64,000 bases of DNA from Gammaproteobacteria bacterium LSUCC0112 (GTDB lineage Bacteria; Pseudomonadota; Gammaproteobacteria; Pseudomonadales; Pseudohongiellaceae): assembly GCA_004535785.1 (NCBI GenBank), contig SPIB01000001.1, forward strand, positions 401,756 to 465,755. The letters run 5' to 3'. The stretch's first letter is position 1. Each line of letters opens with the position of its first letter. Shown here piece by piece: positions 1 to 8,593 of this stretch. The position numbers were made by a program, and so were the translations under genes. The notes under the pieces were generated by a model. The model saw only the letters and a program-made list of their open reading frames with translations, ran no database searches and had not been told where the DNA came from.

Positions 1-50
1 CTTTAGCCAGTGGGCAAAATGCGCGCTCTTAATTGATCCAGCCCCTAAAT

Positions 51-137
51 GCCCAGGTGGTGGAATTGGTAGACACGCCAGCTTCAGGTGCTGGTGATCG
101 AAAGGTCGTGGAGGTTCAAGTCCTCTCCTGGGCACCA
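51..137 (+). tRNA. tRNA-Leu (anticodon CAG)
   Basis: The acceptor strand GCCCAGG (51-57) pairs with CCTGGGC (127-133), followed by discriminator A134 and an encoded CCA (135-137). The anticodon stem CCAGC/GCTGG (78-82 and 90-94) encloses a 7-base loop with anticodon CAG at 85-87, which decodes CUG. The 87-nt length and the long variable arm are typical of a class II leucine tRNA. It lies about 50 bp from the convergent end of the next gene. No integrase or repeat suggests use as an attachment site. Confidence 0.97.
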
Positions 138-188
138 TCTTGTAACCATACTCCTTTGTTTATTGCCGCCATGCTTACCGCGAGCGCG

Positions 189-2765
189 CTAGATCGACTC
201 TATCTGCACGACGCGGATTGCTAATGGCGAAAGCGCAAGTTGCACCACACGGTCACCGGTCATCTTCTCCGTGCTCAGCACCGCGCCCGTCTCATCGATT
301 ACCTTCACCTGATACTCTCGACCGGCAACCAGACCCAGACTGGCATAATCCAGCGGTACGCCGACGCTGAGCGTTTCGGGCGCAATGTTGGTAAGCACCA
401 CTGCTCTCTTGTTATTGATCGCTTTCCAGGCCGACAACTGGATAGCAGCGGCCGTGCCGTTGAACGTTACCGAATCAGCCAGGGCAATCGTAGTAAGAGG
501 ACTGCTAACCTGTGGCGTGGGAAGCCGCACACCCTCGATCAGATACGATGAATGGTTAACCCGGGCCAAGCCGATCCGTTTGATAAACGCCAACAGTTCT
601 GCATCAAAGTTTTTGTCCTGTAACCAGGGTGACATGGAAAGCTGTGGCATCTGTCCCCACACCAATGTCCGGGCATAGGCCAAGCGATGATAGGAGTCGG
701 GTCGATCCTCCGAGATGCTCGGCCAATATTCTGTCTTGACCTGCAGGTAGGGCTTATAGACAAAGCTGAACAGCGGCACGGGTTCGGCCCTCAGCGCGCG
801 CATTTGGCCGCTGTAATCCAGATACTCCGACTTGATGTCACGCGCCAGCGCAAAGTCCACATAGGGAATCACCAATTCAGAAAAACCCTCCGTCGTGAAA
901 GCCACGTCTTGGTGCCCCGCGTTGTCCAACGCTGCATTAATCTCTGTCAGCAACGTCTGGTATGCCTGCGCCTGCCAGGTACCGCCCTTGCCTGGTGGGT
1001 GTCCAGGTGAATAGTCATCATCGAATTCGCTGATGGGCCAGTTGTCGAACTGCAACGCATCCACGCCGCGATCGGCCAGCGTGACAAAATCGTTCACGAG
1101 CTTGGCACGCCAGGCTGCGGAAGCCGGGCTCATGTGTATCCAGCTCTGGTTGACCCCATTTTCTGCATAAGGACTCTCGATTAATCCGCCGGCCTTATTG
1201 CGCGCTGCAGCAGACTCCAAGATGCCGCTCCGCCACAGCGGTACTGATTTGTCGACGTATATCCCACTCAGCAGCAGATTAAGGCGTGTCCCGGATGCAT
1301 GTACACCGGACACAAAATTGTCGAAGGCGGACCAGCCTTCTACCGGTGGCAGGTAATCCCCGTAGTACCATTCTCCATAAGGTTCCCAACCCCAATAGGT
1401 GGCCAGCACCGGCAAGTCGAATTGACCGGGATTGACCGCCTGATCATCGATGAACGTACCATAACCCATGTCTTGGTAGCGCCCGAGTCTTCCGTAACCG
1501 ACCTTATCGAACCAATTCACGCGCGTTCGCTGTTTTGCCTGCAACACCCAGGGACTGGACGACACAGCCTCCCGGTAGATTTCGGCTGCCCGCTCCCAGT
1601 TGCCATTGAATGACTGCAAGACGACGTCGTAAGCCAGATCAAAACTGTTGATTGGTTCGTCACTGAAAAAGTGACTTACCTGCCAGCGCATCCGGTTGTC
1701 TTCCTGACCGGACCACGTAAATGACTTCGTGCGGAAACCTTTGTCGTTGCTATGCAGCATGAATCCACCCGCCGAATCATAAACTGCCATCATCTGCATG
1801 GACTGCCGATAGGACGGATACAGACCGGATACCGTCACCCTGTTCAGCACCGGATCCTTGAACTCTGCACCTTCAAAAAATGGCGCCAGCAATCGATCAT
1901 CCGCTCCGGTGGTGCCAAGAGCCTTTATGCCACCCAGCATTGGATATTCGACTTCCACCACATTTGAATTCTGCAGGTTGTTTGCCTTCAGGCTCCAGAG
2001 AATCCTGCCGTCGCCGCAGCCCACCCGAATGCGCGCGGTTACCTCGGCAGGCAGGCTGCTGCCATTAAAAAAGCGTATGCCCTGCCAGGTCAGATCCAGC
2101 GTCACGGCGTTGTGCGCGATATCCTCACCGAATACGTAACTGAAACTGTCGGCGCCATGGTTGCTCGCTGAATTAATGGTGCCATTCTGGTTCACCTGCA
2201 TTAACCATAAAGCCTGGAAGCCCTGACTGCTGCTGTCGGACAGTTCAATGTTACTGCGCGGATCCCATACGCGTCGCAGGGTGCCATCAACCGCCGACAG
2301 CTCCACACCAACAGTCCCATTGCCGATGCGCAGCAGGTCGCCGAACCGACCGTTGGTAGTGGACTGCAAGGCGGCACAGGAGCTATACCCGGAAGCGCCG
2401 AGGGGAACCGCTTCGCTGACACGCAAACGCAGCGGATTAGTGTCAGGTATCATTTCCAGATTCACACGGTACAGGATGTCGTCGACGATGACCCGCGGCA
2501 AGGTGACGGTTTGCTGCGTCAGGAAGGCAAAATTGCGATCCATGATGCCGCGGTCTTCAGCCGTGGCCAGCTCAAAAACGATGTCCGGTGCACTGGCAAC
2601 CAGATTAAGTTCCACTCGGTAATGAGCTGTGCCTACTTCGACGCCCGGCAGGACCAACCGGCCGCTGATGGAATTGAACACGGCATCTTCCACCGCCAAG
2701 ACGGCCGCAGATTGAAAACACAGGGTAACGCACGCACATACACAAACAACCCAACGTTGAAACAT
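189..2765 (-). CDS. Secreted putative glycoside hydrolase (DUF6259-like TIM barrel)
   Basis: An 858-residue protein with an N-terminal signal peptide (hydrophobic residues about 5-25, ending near LAVEDA). The first half looks like a beta-sandwich. The second half (from about residue 430) has TIM-barrel features such as YWGWEPYGEW, an acidic strand end QFDNWP near residue 570 and FTTEGFSE near residue 626; the Asp and Glu there are candidate catalytic residues. The tail resembles the beta-sandwich that closes many retaining glycosidases. The overall style matches uncharacterised DUF6259/alpha-galactosidase-like proteins. I recognised this from memory of the fold pattern only, and substrate is unknown. 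Export suggests action on extracellular or periplasmic glycans. It has its own ATG and stands alone between tRNA-Leu and the peroxidase gene. Confidence 0.6.
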   Translation of the reverse strand: MFQRWVVCVCACVTLCFQSAAVLAVEDAVFNSISGRLVLPGVEVGTAHYRVELNLVASAPDIVFELATAEDRGIMDRNFAFLTQQTVTLPRVIVDDILYRVNLEMIPDTNPLRLRVSEAVPLGASGYSSCAALQSTTNGRFGDLLRIGNGTVGVELSAVDGTLRRVWDPRSNIELSDSSSQGFQALWLMQVNQNGTINSASNHGADSFSYVFGEDIAHNAVTLDLTWQGIRFFNGSSLPAEVTARIRVGCGDGRILWSLKANNLQNSNVVEVEYPMLGGIKALGTTGADDRLLAPFFEGAEFKDPVLNRVTVSGLYPSYRQSMQMMAVYDSAGGFMLHSNDKGFRTKSFTWSGQEDNRMRWQVSHFFSDEPINSFDLAYDVVLQSFNGNWERAAEIYREAVSSSPWVLQAKQRTRVNWFDKVGYGRLGRYQDMGYGTFIDDQAVNPGQFDLPVLATYWGWEPYGEWYYGDYLPPVEGWSAFDNFVSGVHASGTRLNLLLSGIYVDKSVPLWRSGILESAAARNKAGGLIESPYAENGVNQSWIHMSPASAAWRAKLVNDFVTLADRGVDALQFDNWPISEFDDDYSPGHPPGKGGTWQAQAYQTLLTEINAALDNAGHQDVAFTTEGFSELVIPYVDFALARDIKSEYLDYSGQMRALRAEPVPLFSFVYKPYLQVKTEYWPSISEDRPDSYHRLAYARTLVWGQMPQLSMSPWLQDKNFDAELLAFIKRIGLARVNHSSYLIEGVRLPTPQVSSPLTTIALADSVTFNGTAAAIQLSAWKAINNKRAVVLTNIAPETLSVGVPLDYASLGLVAGREYQVKVIDETGAVLSTEKMTGDRVVQLALSPLAIRVVQIESI

Positions 2766-2942
2766 AGAGATTTCTTCCTGACACAGACGGCAAAAAAAGG
2801 TGGTCTTTAAACCTCAATATTCATCGAAAGCCAAAATAAATGGCAAGCCTTTTTGCAGCGCACGCGTCGAAAGTCGGCCTTAGAAGCCATTGATCGCTCA
2901 TCCGTTTGTTTAGGGACATCGTGATGTTGATTCAACTGTCTA

Positions 2943-4442
2943 TTACAGCGCCCGGAACGGGTTACTCCATTTCTCTTCAGTGGCGACGCTTGGGTCTGTT
3001 AATGTTTTCAGAAAGGCGACCAAGGCAGCTTTTTCTGTTTCAGTCAGATTCAGACGAACAGGATTGCCGTTGTTGTCCTGCAATGCAGGTGACAGCGTGG
3101 GGTGGTTTTGAATACCGCTGTTGTAATGCTCAACAACCTCCTCCAGTGTGGCAAAACGCCCATCGTGCATATAGGGCGCCGTCAATTCCACGTTACGCAG
3201 ACTGGACGTCTTAAAGCGTCCCACAAAAATCGAATTGGAAAAAATTGCGCCAGCGCCCAGATCTGTGATCGACACAGCATCAAGGCCATTATTTTGTGTG
3301 CCAGGATTGGCGCTTATAAATGCCTCGGTGGTGTGGCAGCCAAAACAAGCGCCGCCGCCATTGGGGATCGTCTGAAAAAACAGGTTCTTCCCGAGGTTTT
3401 CCTGCGCGGTAAAGTTGCTGAAGTTTGCGCCGGGTGTTGGCGATAGCGCTCGTCCAGCATCGTACTTGCTGGCATAACTGACGATGCTGCGTACAAACTG
3501 TGCCAATGCTTTTGCGATGCGATCGGCATTGATGTCAGGCGACCCAAAAGCCTTTTCAAAAAGTGCTGCATAAAAAGGCTGTGCACTGACTCTGCTGATA
3601 ACGTGTTCCAGCGTCATGCCCATCTCAACAGGATCTTGAAACGGCATCAATACCTGCTCTTCCAGCGTTGCCGCGCGCTCATCCCAAAAGAATCGGCCGC
3701 GCTGATAAAAGCGCGCGTTGATCAGTGTCATGGAATGACGCGCCGTTTTGCCACCTAAAAAACCTGCGCTCAAGACTGCATCATCAGAAAAACCCTTGTC
3801 TTGTTGATGGCACGAGGCACAGGAAATAGTGCCGTTTGCACTTAATTCTGTATCGTAAAACAACACTCTGCCGAGTGTGGCGCCATCGTTTGTAATCGGG
3901 TTATCCGCTGGCGTGTTGTCTGTGCCATTAATTGACGTCGGCAAGTTTTGCCCACGCGTATTGGTTACGAAATATGAGGGCAGACTCAAGTTGGCATAGT
4001 CAAAGGGTGTGTCCGGTAACTCAAGCGTTTTCGAGACGGACACGCGCACACTTTCCAGCTCTGAAAGCAGCGGGACCAGCTTGTTGATGTATACGGGGCT
4101 GTCTCCAAAGGCGCTGCCCAACACATACACATCACCTGCAAAATAAGGCCCGGTTCCATTGATATTTACAGCGGCCATTGTGTGTGAGCCGTCATACACG
4201 CGCAGGTACCACTCATTATCAAACTCAATGATCTGCTGCGTTGGTGACGGCGGAAAAAACAAGCCCGGCTCCAGTCTCTCGGCCATGTCAAACATCCGAT
4301 TGGCCTCGGCCAGCGTGGCGGTTTGCGCCAGAGCACCGCCGGAAAATGGAAGAAAGAGCAGCGCCAGCACCCTGATAAGTTGTTTTAACAAAACCCAATC
4401 AGCTGATTTGGCGCCGGTGGTGGACGGTTGGGGTGTTGGCAT
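2943..4442 (-). CDS. Di-heme cytochrome c peroxidase (MauG/CcpA family) with an extra N-terminal domain
   Basis: A 499-residue exported protein; the hydrophobic segment at about 22-40 ends in ALAQ. Two c-type heme sites are visible: CASCH (C208, C211, H212) and CFGCH (C366, C369, H370), spaced as in the di-heme peroxidase/MauG family. The conserved LFYDTELS and APYMHDGRFATLEEV stretches agree. Family members reduce hydrogen peroxide or carry out oxidative modification in the periplasm. Residues 45-125 form an additional small domain (FDMAERLEPGLFFP ... GDVYVLG) that I know only as an uncharacterised periplasmic module. The gene lies about 150 bp downstream of the quinoprotein gene on the same strand, so both may serve one periplasmic electron-transfer route. 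No strong ribosome binding site is seen before the ATG. Confidence 0.85.
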   Translation of the reverse strand: MPTPQPSTTGAKSADWVLLKQLIRVLALLFLPFSGGALAQTATLAEANRMFDMAERLEPGLFFPPSPTQQIIEFDNEWYLRVYDGSHTMAAVNINGTGPYFAGDVYVLGSAFGDSPVYINKLVPLLSELESVRVSVSKTLELPDTPFDYANLSLPSYFVTNTRGQNLPTSINGTDNTPADNPITNDGATLGRVLFYDTELSANGTISCASCHQQDKGFSDDAVLSAGFLGGKTARHSMTLINARFYQRGRFFWDERAATLEEQVLMPFQDPVEMGMTLEHVISRVSAQPFYAALFEKAFGSPDINADRIAKALAQFVRSIVSYASKYDAGRALSPTPGANFSNFTAQENLGKNLFFQTIPNGGGACFGCHTTEAFISANPGTQNNGLDAVSITDLGAGAIFSNSIFVGRFKTSSLRNVELTAPYMHDGRFATLEEVVEHYNSGIQNHPTLSPALQDNNGNPVRLNLTETEKAALVAFLKTLTDPSVATEEKWSNPFRAL

Positions 4443-4594
4443 AATGATGGCTCACGCGCTCTGTTTGTTGATGCACTTTTTGTTGATACTTAGTGCTTTA
4501 AACGTACATGCTGCCCAAATCCGTCGCAGTCCTGAACACATCCATCGCAGGCAAAGTTTGCTTGCCCGCTGAGTTTTTTATGGCGTTAGGGTCA

Positions 4595-6331
4595 TCAAAG
4601 CGCAAACACCATGATCGCAGCCCCAGTGCTGGGCGAGCCAAGGGCGCTGTTGTCGGCGCCCAGGAAACCGGCAATGATGCCGTACAGACTGCCCACAAAG
4701 CGGCTAGGCTGGCCGCGCACGATGGCAACATATTGCTTACCATCGACCGCATAGGTCATCGGAAACGACGAGGGGATATGCCCGAGTGAGGTTTGCCAGA
4801 GCACATCGCCAGTATCTGCATCGACGGCTTTGAAGGACTGATCCAGGAATCCACCAAACACCAGACTGCCCGCCGTTGCCAAGACAGCAGTGACTGGTGG
4901 CGTTGTCTCGCGGTGCGCCCAGGCCAGCGCCATGGTGTCCAGATTGATGGCCTGCAGGCGTCCAAAATTACCATCGCTGTCCGGACGTGGTTGGGCGGTC
5001 GTCTCGACACCTGAACTCAACAGCGTGCCCTCACCGATAGGGCCGGCCATCATGCAGAGTTCTGACAGGGGCAAGTACACCATGTTTCTGCTGCGATCAT
5101 ACGAGCCAGCCTGCCAGTTTCTGCCCCCCAGCATATAGGGGCACAGTAAGTGTCCCAGTTCGGCGTTAGGTATCGCACTCGGGTACAAAGTCTTGTCGCC
5201 CGTCAGCGGATCAATATTCGAAATCATGTTCTGTATACCGGTGTCCAGCGATGTCAGATATTCACCGGTTGCCGCATCAAGCATGTCATACAGCGCCATC
5301 TTGCCAGCGGTAAACACCACTCTACGTTGCTCACCATTAATCTGCAGATTCGCCAGCTGCCGTTCATAGACCCAATCCAGATCCCATTGATCGTTGGGCA
5401 TATGCTGGAAGTACCAGGCCAATTCGCCGGTGCGTGGCCGAAGTGCCAGGGTGGCATTGGTATACAGTGCGGCGTTGGACACTCCGTCAATGCCCAGGTC
5501 AGGCAACAGTGGCCCGGTATCGTAGGTCGGTGCGGTGCCAAAAAATACCAGATCCAGCGCGGGATCGTAGCTGCCCGGGATCCATACCGATCCACCACTG
5601 CGTTCATTCAGGGGAAGGTTGTTCCAGGTATTCCCACCGGGCGCATCGGGGCGAGCGACGGTATGGAAACGCCACTGCTCTTCGCCCGTCTCAAGGTCCA
5701 GGCCAACAATGAAGCCGCCCTCCGGCACAATCGTGGCCCCGACGCCCTGCACCACCATGCCATTGGCCACCATGGGCGCGCCGCGAAGAGAATAGTACCC
5801 ACGGCTCACTTCCGTTGTCGGCATACTGATCACCTGCTCCCACTCAACCTCGCCGGTGCGTACATTCAGCGCCACCACATCCAGATCGTTATGCGGCACG
5901 ATGACCTTGTCACCATTCAGGGCAATGCCGATGCGGCGGCCATCGAGATTGTCAGATGCGTGTTGATAGCGCCACAACTCTTGGCCATTGCGGGCGTCCA
6001 GTGCCAGCAGCACGTTGTTGGTGTCGGCGATAAACATTACGCCGCTGTGTACCAGCGGTGTGGTCATATTGCCGCCTTCACCCAGCGGCGCACTCCAGGC
6101 CAGTTTTAAGTCAGCAACATTGTCGCGATTGATCTGCTGCAAAGCGCTATGACCACTGAGATCGTACGTGCCCCGCCACATTAGCCAGTCGCTGGCCGGT
6201 GGTTCCAGCAGCAATTGATCCGTCACCGGTGCGTAATCCTGCAACGGAGACAGATCTGATTGGGCAATGGCTGTTTGCAGAAGGAAAAGAGATAGACCGG
6301 TCAGGGTCAGCATTCGGGACGAAGTGCGCAT
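4595..6331 (-). CDS. PQQ-dependent quinoprotein dehydrogenase (soluble, no heme domain)
   Basis: About 578 residues from the ATG at 6331, which has AAGAAGG eight bases upstream. A longer frame begins at 6418, but the signal peptide (MRTSSRM ... TAIAQ) starts at 6331. Repeated blades with Trp-docking patterns (LAWSAPLGEGG, NGQELWRYQH, TGEVEWEQVI, TGEEQWRFHT, TGELAWYFQH, TGDVLWQTSL) mark an eight-bladed beta-propeller. NDQWDLDWV is in the place of the family's cofactor-side motif. No CXXCH is present, so electrons must leave to a separate carrier; the di-heme protein encoded just downstream is a candidate. Members oxidise alcohols, aldoses or polyols in the periplasm; the substrate here is unknown. 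Confidence 0.87.
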   Translation of the reverse strand: MRTSSRMLTLTGLSLFLLQTAIAQSDLSPLQDYAPVTDQLLLEPPASDWLMWRGTYDLSGHSALQQINRDNVADLKLAWSAPLGEGGNMTTPLVHSGVMFIADTNNVLLALDARNGQELWRYQHASDNLDGRRIGIALNGDKVIVPHNDLDVVALNVRTGEVEWEQVISMPTTEVSRGYYSLRGAPMVANGMVVQGVGATIVPEGGFIVGLDLETGEEQWRFHTVARPDAPGGNTWNNLPLNERSGGSVWIPGSYDPALDLVFFGTAPTYDTGPLLPDLGIDGVSNAALYTNATLALRPRTGELAWYFQHMPNDQWDLDWVYERQLANLQINGEQRRVVFTAGKMALYDMLDAATGEYLTSLDTGIQNMISNIDPLTGDKTLYPSAIPNAELGHLLCPYMLGGRNWQAGSYDRSRNMVYLPLSELCMMAGPIGEGTLLSSGVETTAQPRPDSDGNFGRLQAINLDTMALAWAHRETTPPVTAVLATAGSLVFGGFLDQSFKAVDADTGDVLWQTSLGHIPSSFPMTYAVDGKQYVAIVRGQPSRFVGSLYGIIAGFLGADNSALGSPSTGAAIMVFAL

Positions 6332-6511
6332 GAGGGTAACCTTCTTGTTGTTTTTGATATTGATGCCTTGAAGAATAAACGAGGACGGGTAGAAAAAACG
6401 AGCCGTTTTTTTTGCCACCTTAAAAACATGGGTTCAGCACTGCCTGCACGATCACGAGGACCATTACCTCCCACGTATCAGGTATCAAACTGGGGCAGTG
6501 AACGTCTATCC

Positions 6512-6554
6512 TTCACATCAACCGCTCCCTCTGATACTGTATGTAAATACAGTT
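6512..6554 (+). promoter_or_regulatory. SOS promoter with LexA box for umuDC
   Basis: TACTGTATGTAAATACAGTT (6535-6554) contains CTG-N10-CAG at 6537-6552, a near-consensus LexA operator. A TTCACA (6512-6517) lies 17 bp before TACTGT (6535-6540), so the operator would cover the -10 element. It sits 26 bp before the umuD start and fits DNA-damage induction. The divergent quinoprotein gene starts at 6331. Confidence 0.9.
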
Positions 6555-6579
6555 ATTCAGCACCAACCTCCGAGGCACC

Positions 6580-7014
6580 ATGCATACATCCATCTTAGGC
6601 AAAGCCGGCAGCTTTGCGCTGCGCCTGATTCCCATGTTTTTGGAGCGGGTATCTGCCGGTTTTCCATCACCGGCGCAGGATTTTGTTGAAAAGACGCTCG
6701 ATTTGAATGAGTTATGCATTCAGCACCCGGCCGCGACGTTTTTTGTGCGCGTCTCCGGTGACAGCATGATTGAGGCTGGCATATTCCCCGGTGACATTCT
6801 GGTGGTGGATCGATCGCTGCGGGCAAACCACGGTGATGTGGTCATCGCGGTGTTGGACGGGGAGTTTACGGTGAAGGAACTGGCGCTGCATCCGACAACC
6901 ATGTTGCTGCCCCGAAACCGCGCCTATGCGCCCATCACGCTTGGCAATGACAGCGAGCTGGAGATTTTTGGTGTGGTCACGCGCTCCATACGGGACATTC
7001 GTGGCCAACGATGA
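6580..7014 (+). CDS. umuD: UmuD, error-prone polymerase V accessory (S24 self-cleaving)
   Basis: 144 residues. The catalytic dyad is visible as Ser62 (SGDSMIEAG) and Lys99 (EFTVKEL), and the expected cleavage site is Ala26-Gly27 (RVSAGFPSP). These match the E. coli UmuD positions shifted by two. RecA-stimulated self-cleavage gives UmuD', which joins UmuC to form DNA polymerase V for translesion synthesis in the cytoplasm. A GAGG precedes the ATG. The stop overlaps the umuC start by four bases (ATGA), so translation is coupled. A LexA box lies immediately upstream. Confidence 0.96.
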   Translation: MHTSILGKAGSFALRLIPMFLERVSAGFPSPAQDFVEKTLDLNELCIQHPAATFFVRVSGDSMIEAGIFPGDILVVDRSLRANHGDVVIAVLDGEFTVKELALHPTTMLLPRNRAYAPITLGNDSELEIFGVVTRSIRDIRGQR

Positions 7015-8279
7015 GCACCGTGTTTGCCCTGGTCGACTGCAACAACTTCTACGCGTCCTGCGAGAAACTCTTCAGGCCGGATATCAAACATCGCGCCGTG
7101 GTGGTGCTGTCGAACAATGACGGCTGTGTGGTGGCCCGCTCAAAAGAGGCCAAAGCGCTGGGCATCAAAATGGGTGTGCCGGCATTTCAGATCAAGGACA
7201 TGATCCACAAACACTCGATTGTGGTGTTCTCGTCCAACTATACCTTGTATGCCGACATGTCCAACCGGGTGATGCAGACGCTGGAGGCGCTGGCACCGCG
7301 TGTTGAGGTGTATTCCATTGATGAAGCCTTTGTGGATTTAACCTCGGTTGATCGCGTGATGCCGCTTGCCGACTTTGGTTATCAGGTCAAAGACACCGTT
7401 GCCCAATACACGGGCATGGCGGTGTGTGTTGGCATGGCGCCCTCCAAAACGCTGGCGAAGCTGGCCAACTATGCCGCCAAGAAGTATCCGGCCACCCGCG
7501 GCGTGCTGGATTTAACCGACAAGACCCGGCAACGAAAACTGATGGCGATCACGCCAGTGAATGAGGTCTGGGGCGTAGGTGGCAAACTCACCACCCGGCT
7601 GGCGGCGCTGGGCATTACCTCGGCGCTGGATCTGGCGGATGCCAATCCCAAACAATTGCGCAAACACTTTTCAGTAGTGATGGAAAAAACCATCAGCGAA
7701 CTCAACGGCGAGAGCTGTCTGGAGCTGGAGATGGAAGCGCCCACAAAACAGCAGATTCTGTGCTCACGCTCGTTTGGTGAGGTGGTGACTGACAAACACA
7801 TCATGCAGCAACTGGTCAGTGGTTACATCGCCCGAGCGGCTGAAAAGCTGCGCTTCGAGCGCCAGTGTTGCGGGCATGTGCAAGTGTTTATCCGCACCAG
7901 CTTTTTCCGCCAGGGCACATTCCAGTACAGTAACGCCGCCTCGACGCGCTTTCCGGTCAAAACCGATGACACACGGGTGCTGACCCGCGCCGCCCTGTCG
8001 CTGCTGGATGTGATCTGGAAAGACGGCGTGCGCTACGCTAAAGCCGGCGTTATGCTGACGGAACTGGGTGATCAGGGTGTGGTGCAGCAGGATCTGTTTG
8101 ACACCCACAAACCTGACGGAAGCAAAAAACTCATGGCACTGCTTGACCGCATTAACACCAGCACGTACGGCAAAGCGTGGTTTGCCAGTCAGGGCCAACA
8201 GTCGCCGTGGACCATGAAGCGGGAGCATCTGTCGCCGGCGTATACCACTCAGTGGATGGCGCTACCGGTGGTGCGGTGA
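7011..8279 (+). CDS. umuC: UmuC, Y-family translesion DNA polymerase V catalytic subunit
   Basis: 422 residues, the same length as the E. coli protein. The N-terminal FALVDCNNFYASCE and the YSIDEAFVDL segment supply the acidic metal-binding residues of the Y-family palm. The helix-hairpin-helix and little-finger regions follow, with the UmuC-type C-terminal domain to the end. It replicates past lesions with low fidelity when bound to UmuD'2 and RecA. It is co-transcribed with umuD through an ATGA overlap under the SOS box. I see no truncation or frameshift. Confidence 0.96.
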   Translation: MSTVFALVDCNNFYASCEKLFRPDIKHRAVVVLSNNDGCVVARSKEAKALGIKMGVPAFQIKDMIHKHSIVVFSSNYTLYADMSNRVMQTLEALAPRVEVYSIDEAFVDLTSVDRVMPLADFGYQVKDTVAQYTGMAVCVGMAPSKTLAKLANYAAKKYPATRGVLDLTDKTRQRKLMAITPVNEVWGVGGKLTTRLAALGITSALDLADANPKQLRKHFSVVMEKTISELNGESCLELEMEAPTKQQILCSRSFGEVVTDKHIMQQLVSGYIARAAEKLRFERQCCGHVQVFIRTSFFRQGTFQYSNAASTRFPVKTDDTRVLTRAALSLLDVIWKDGVRYAKAGVMLTELGDQGVVQQDLFDTHKPDGSKKLMALLDRINTSTYGKAWFASQGQQSPWTMKREHLSPAYTTQWMALPVVR

Positions 8280-8593
8280 GGGGGGTGTCTGCGAAAGGGC
8301 AGCCTGTCCAAGCTACAACCATACAGCCTCTTGCTCCAGCGCCTAGATCTTCTATATCCACAAAGGGATGCTGCTCACGTAATTGACGCGTCAGATGTTC
8401 AATCAATTCTCAATGACGGTGCAACTGACAGAGCAGGGATTGGGGTGCTGCCATGGATACCTGTTTGGCTAATATTCATCTAGCAAGCTTTTTAGCTATC
8501 ATTATGATAACGCTACCGCAATAAGAATCTGAGCTGTTACGGGCTTCGTTCTGAGGTCAGCAATATCTGAAAATTCTCTGGGACAGATAGTTT
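8280..8593 (+). other. Non-coding interval between umuC and a secreted protein gene
   Basis: About 314 bp without a convincing gene. The umuC stop is followed by a G-run, and I see no clear intrinsic terminator. The right half is AT-rich (about 8460-8590) and probably carries the promoter of the gene starting at 8594, but no clean -35/-10 pair is evident. A short minus-strand frame here (up to about 8406) has no ribosome site and runs into the umuC antisense, so I do not call it. Confidence 0.5.

Noticed and set aside
51-137. tRNA-Leu as an integration site
   Set aside because: No integrase, no duplicated tRNA end and no mobile-element genes are visible in the adjacent sequence.
8152-8406. 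Minus-strand open frame (84 codons) crossing the end of umuC
   Set aside because: No ribosome binding site, an upstream stop in the same frame, and more than half of it is antisense to umuC. The non-overlapping part shows no known motif.
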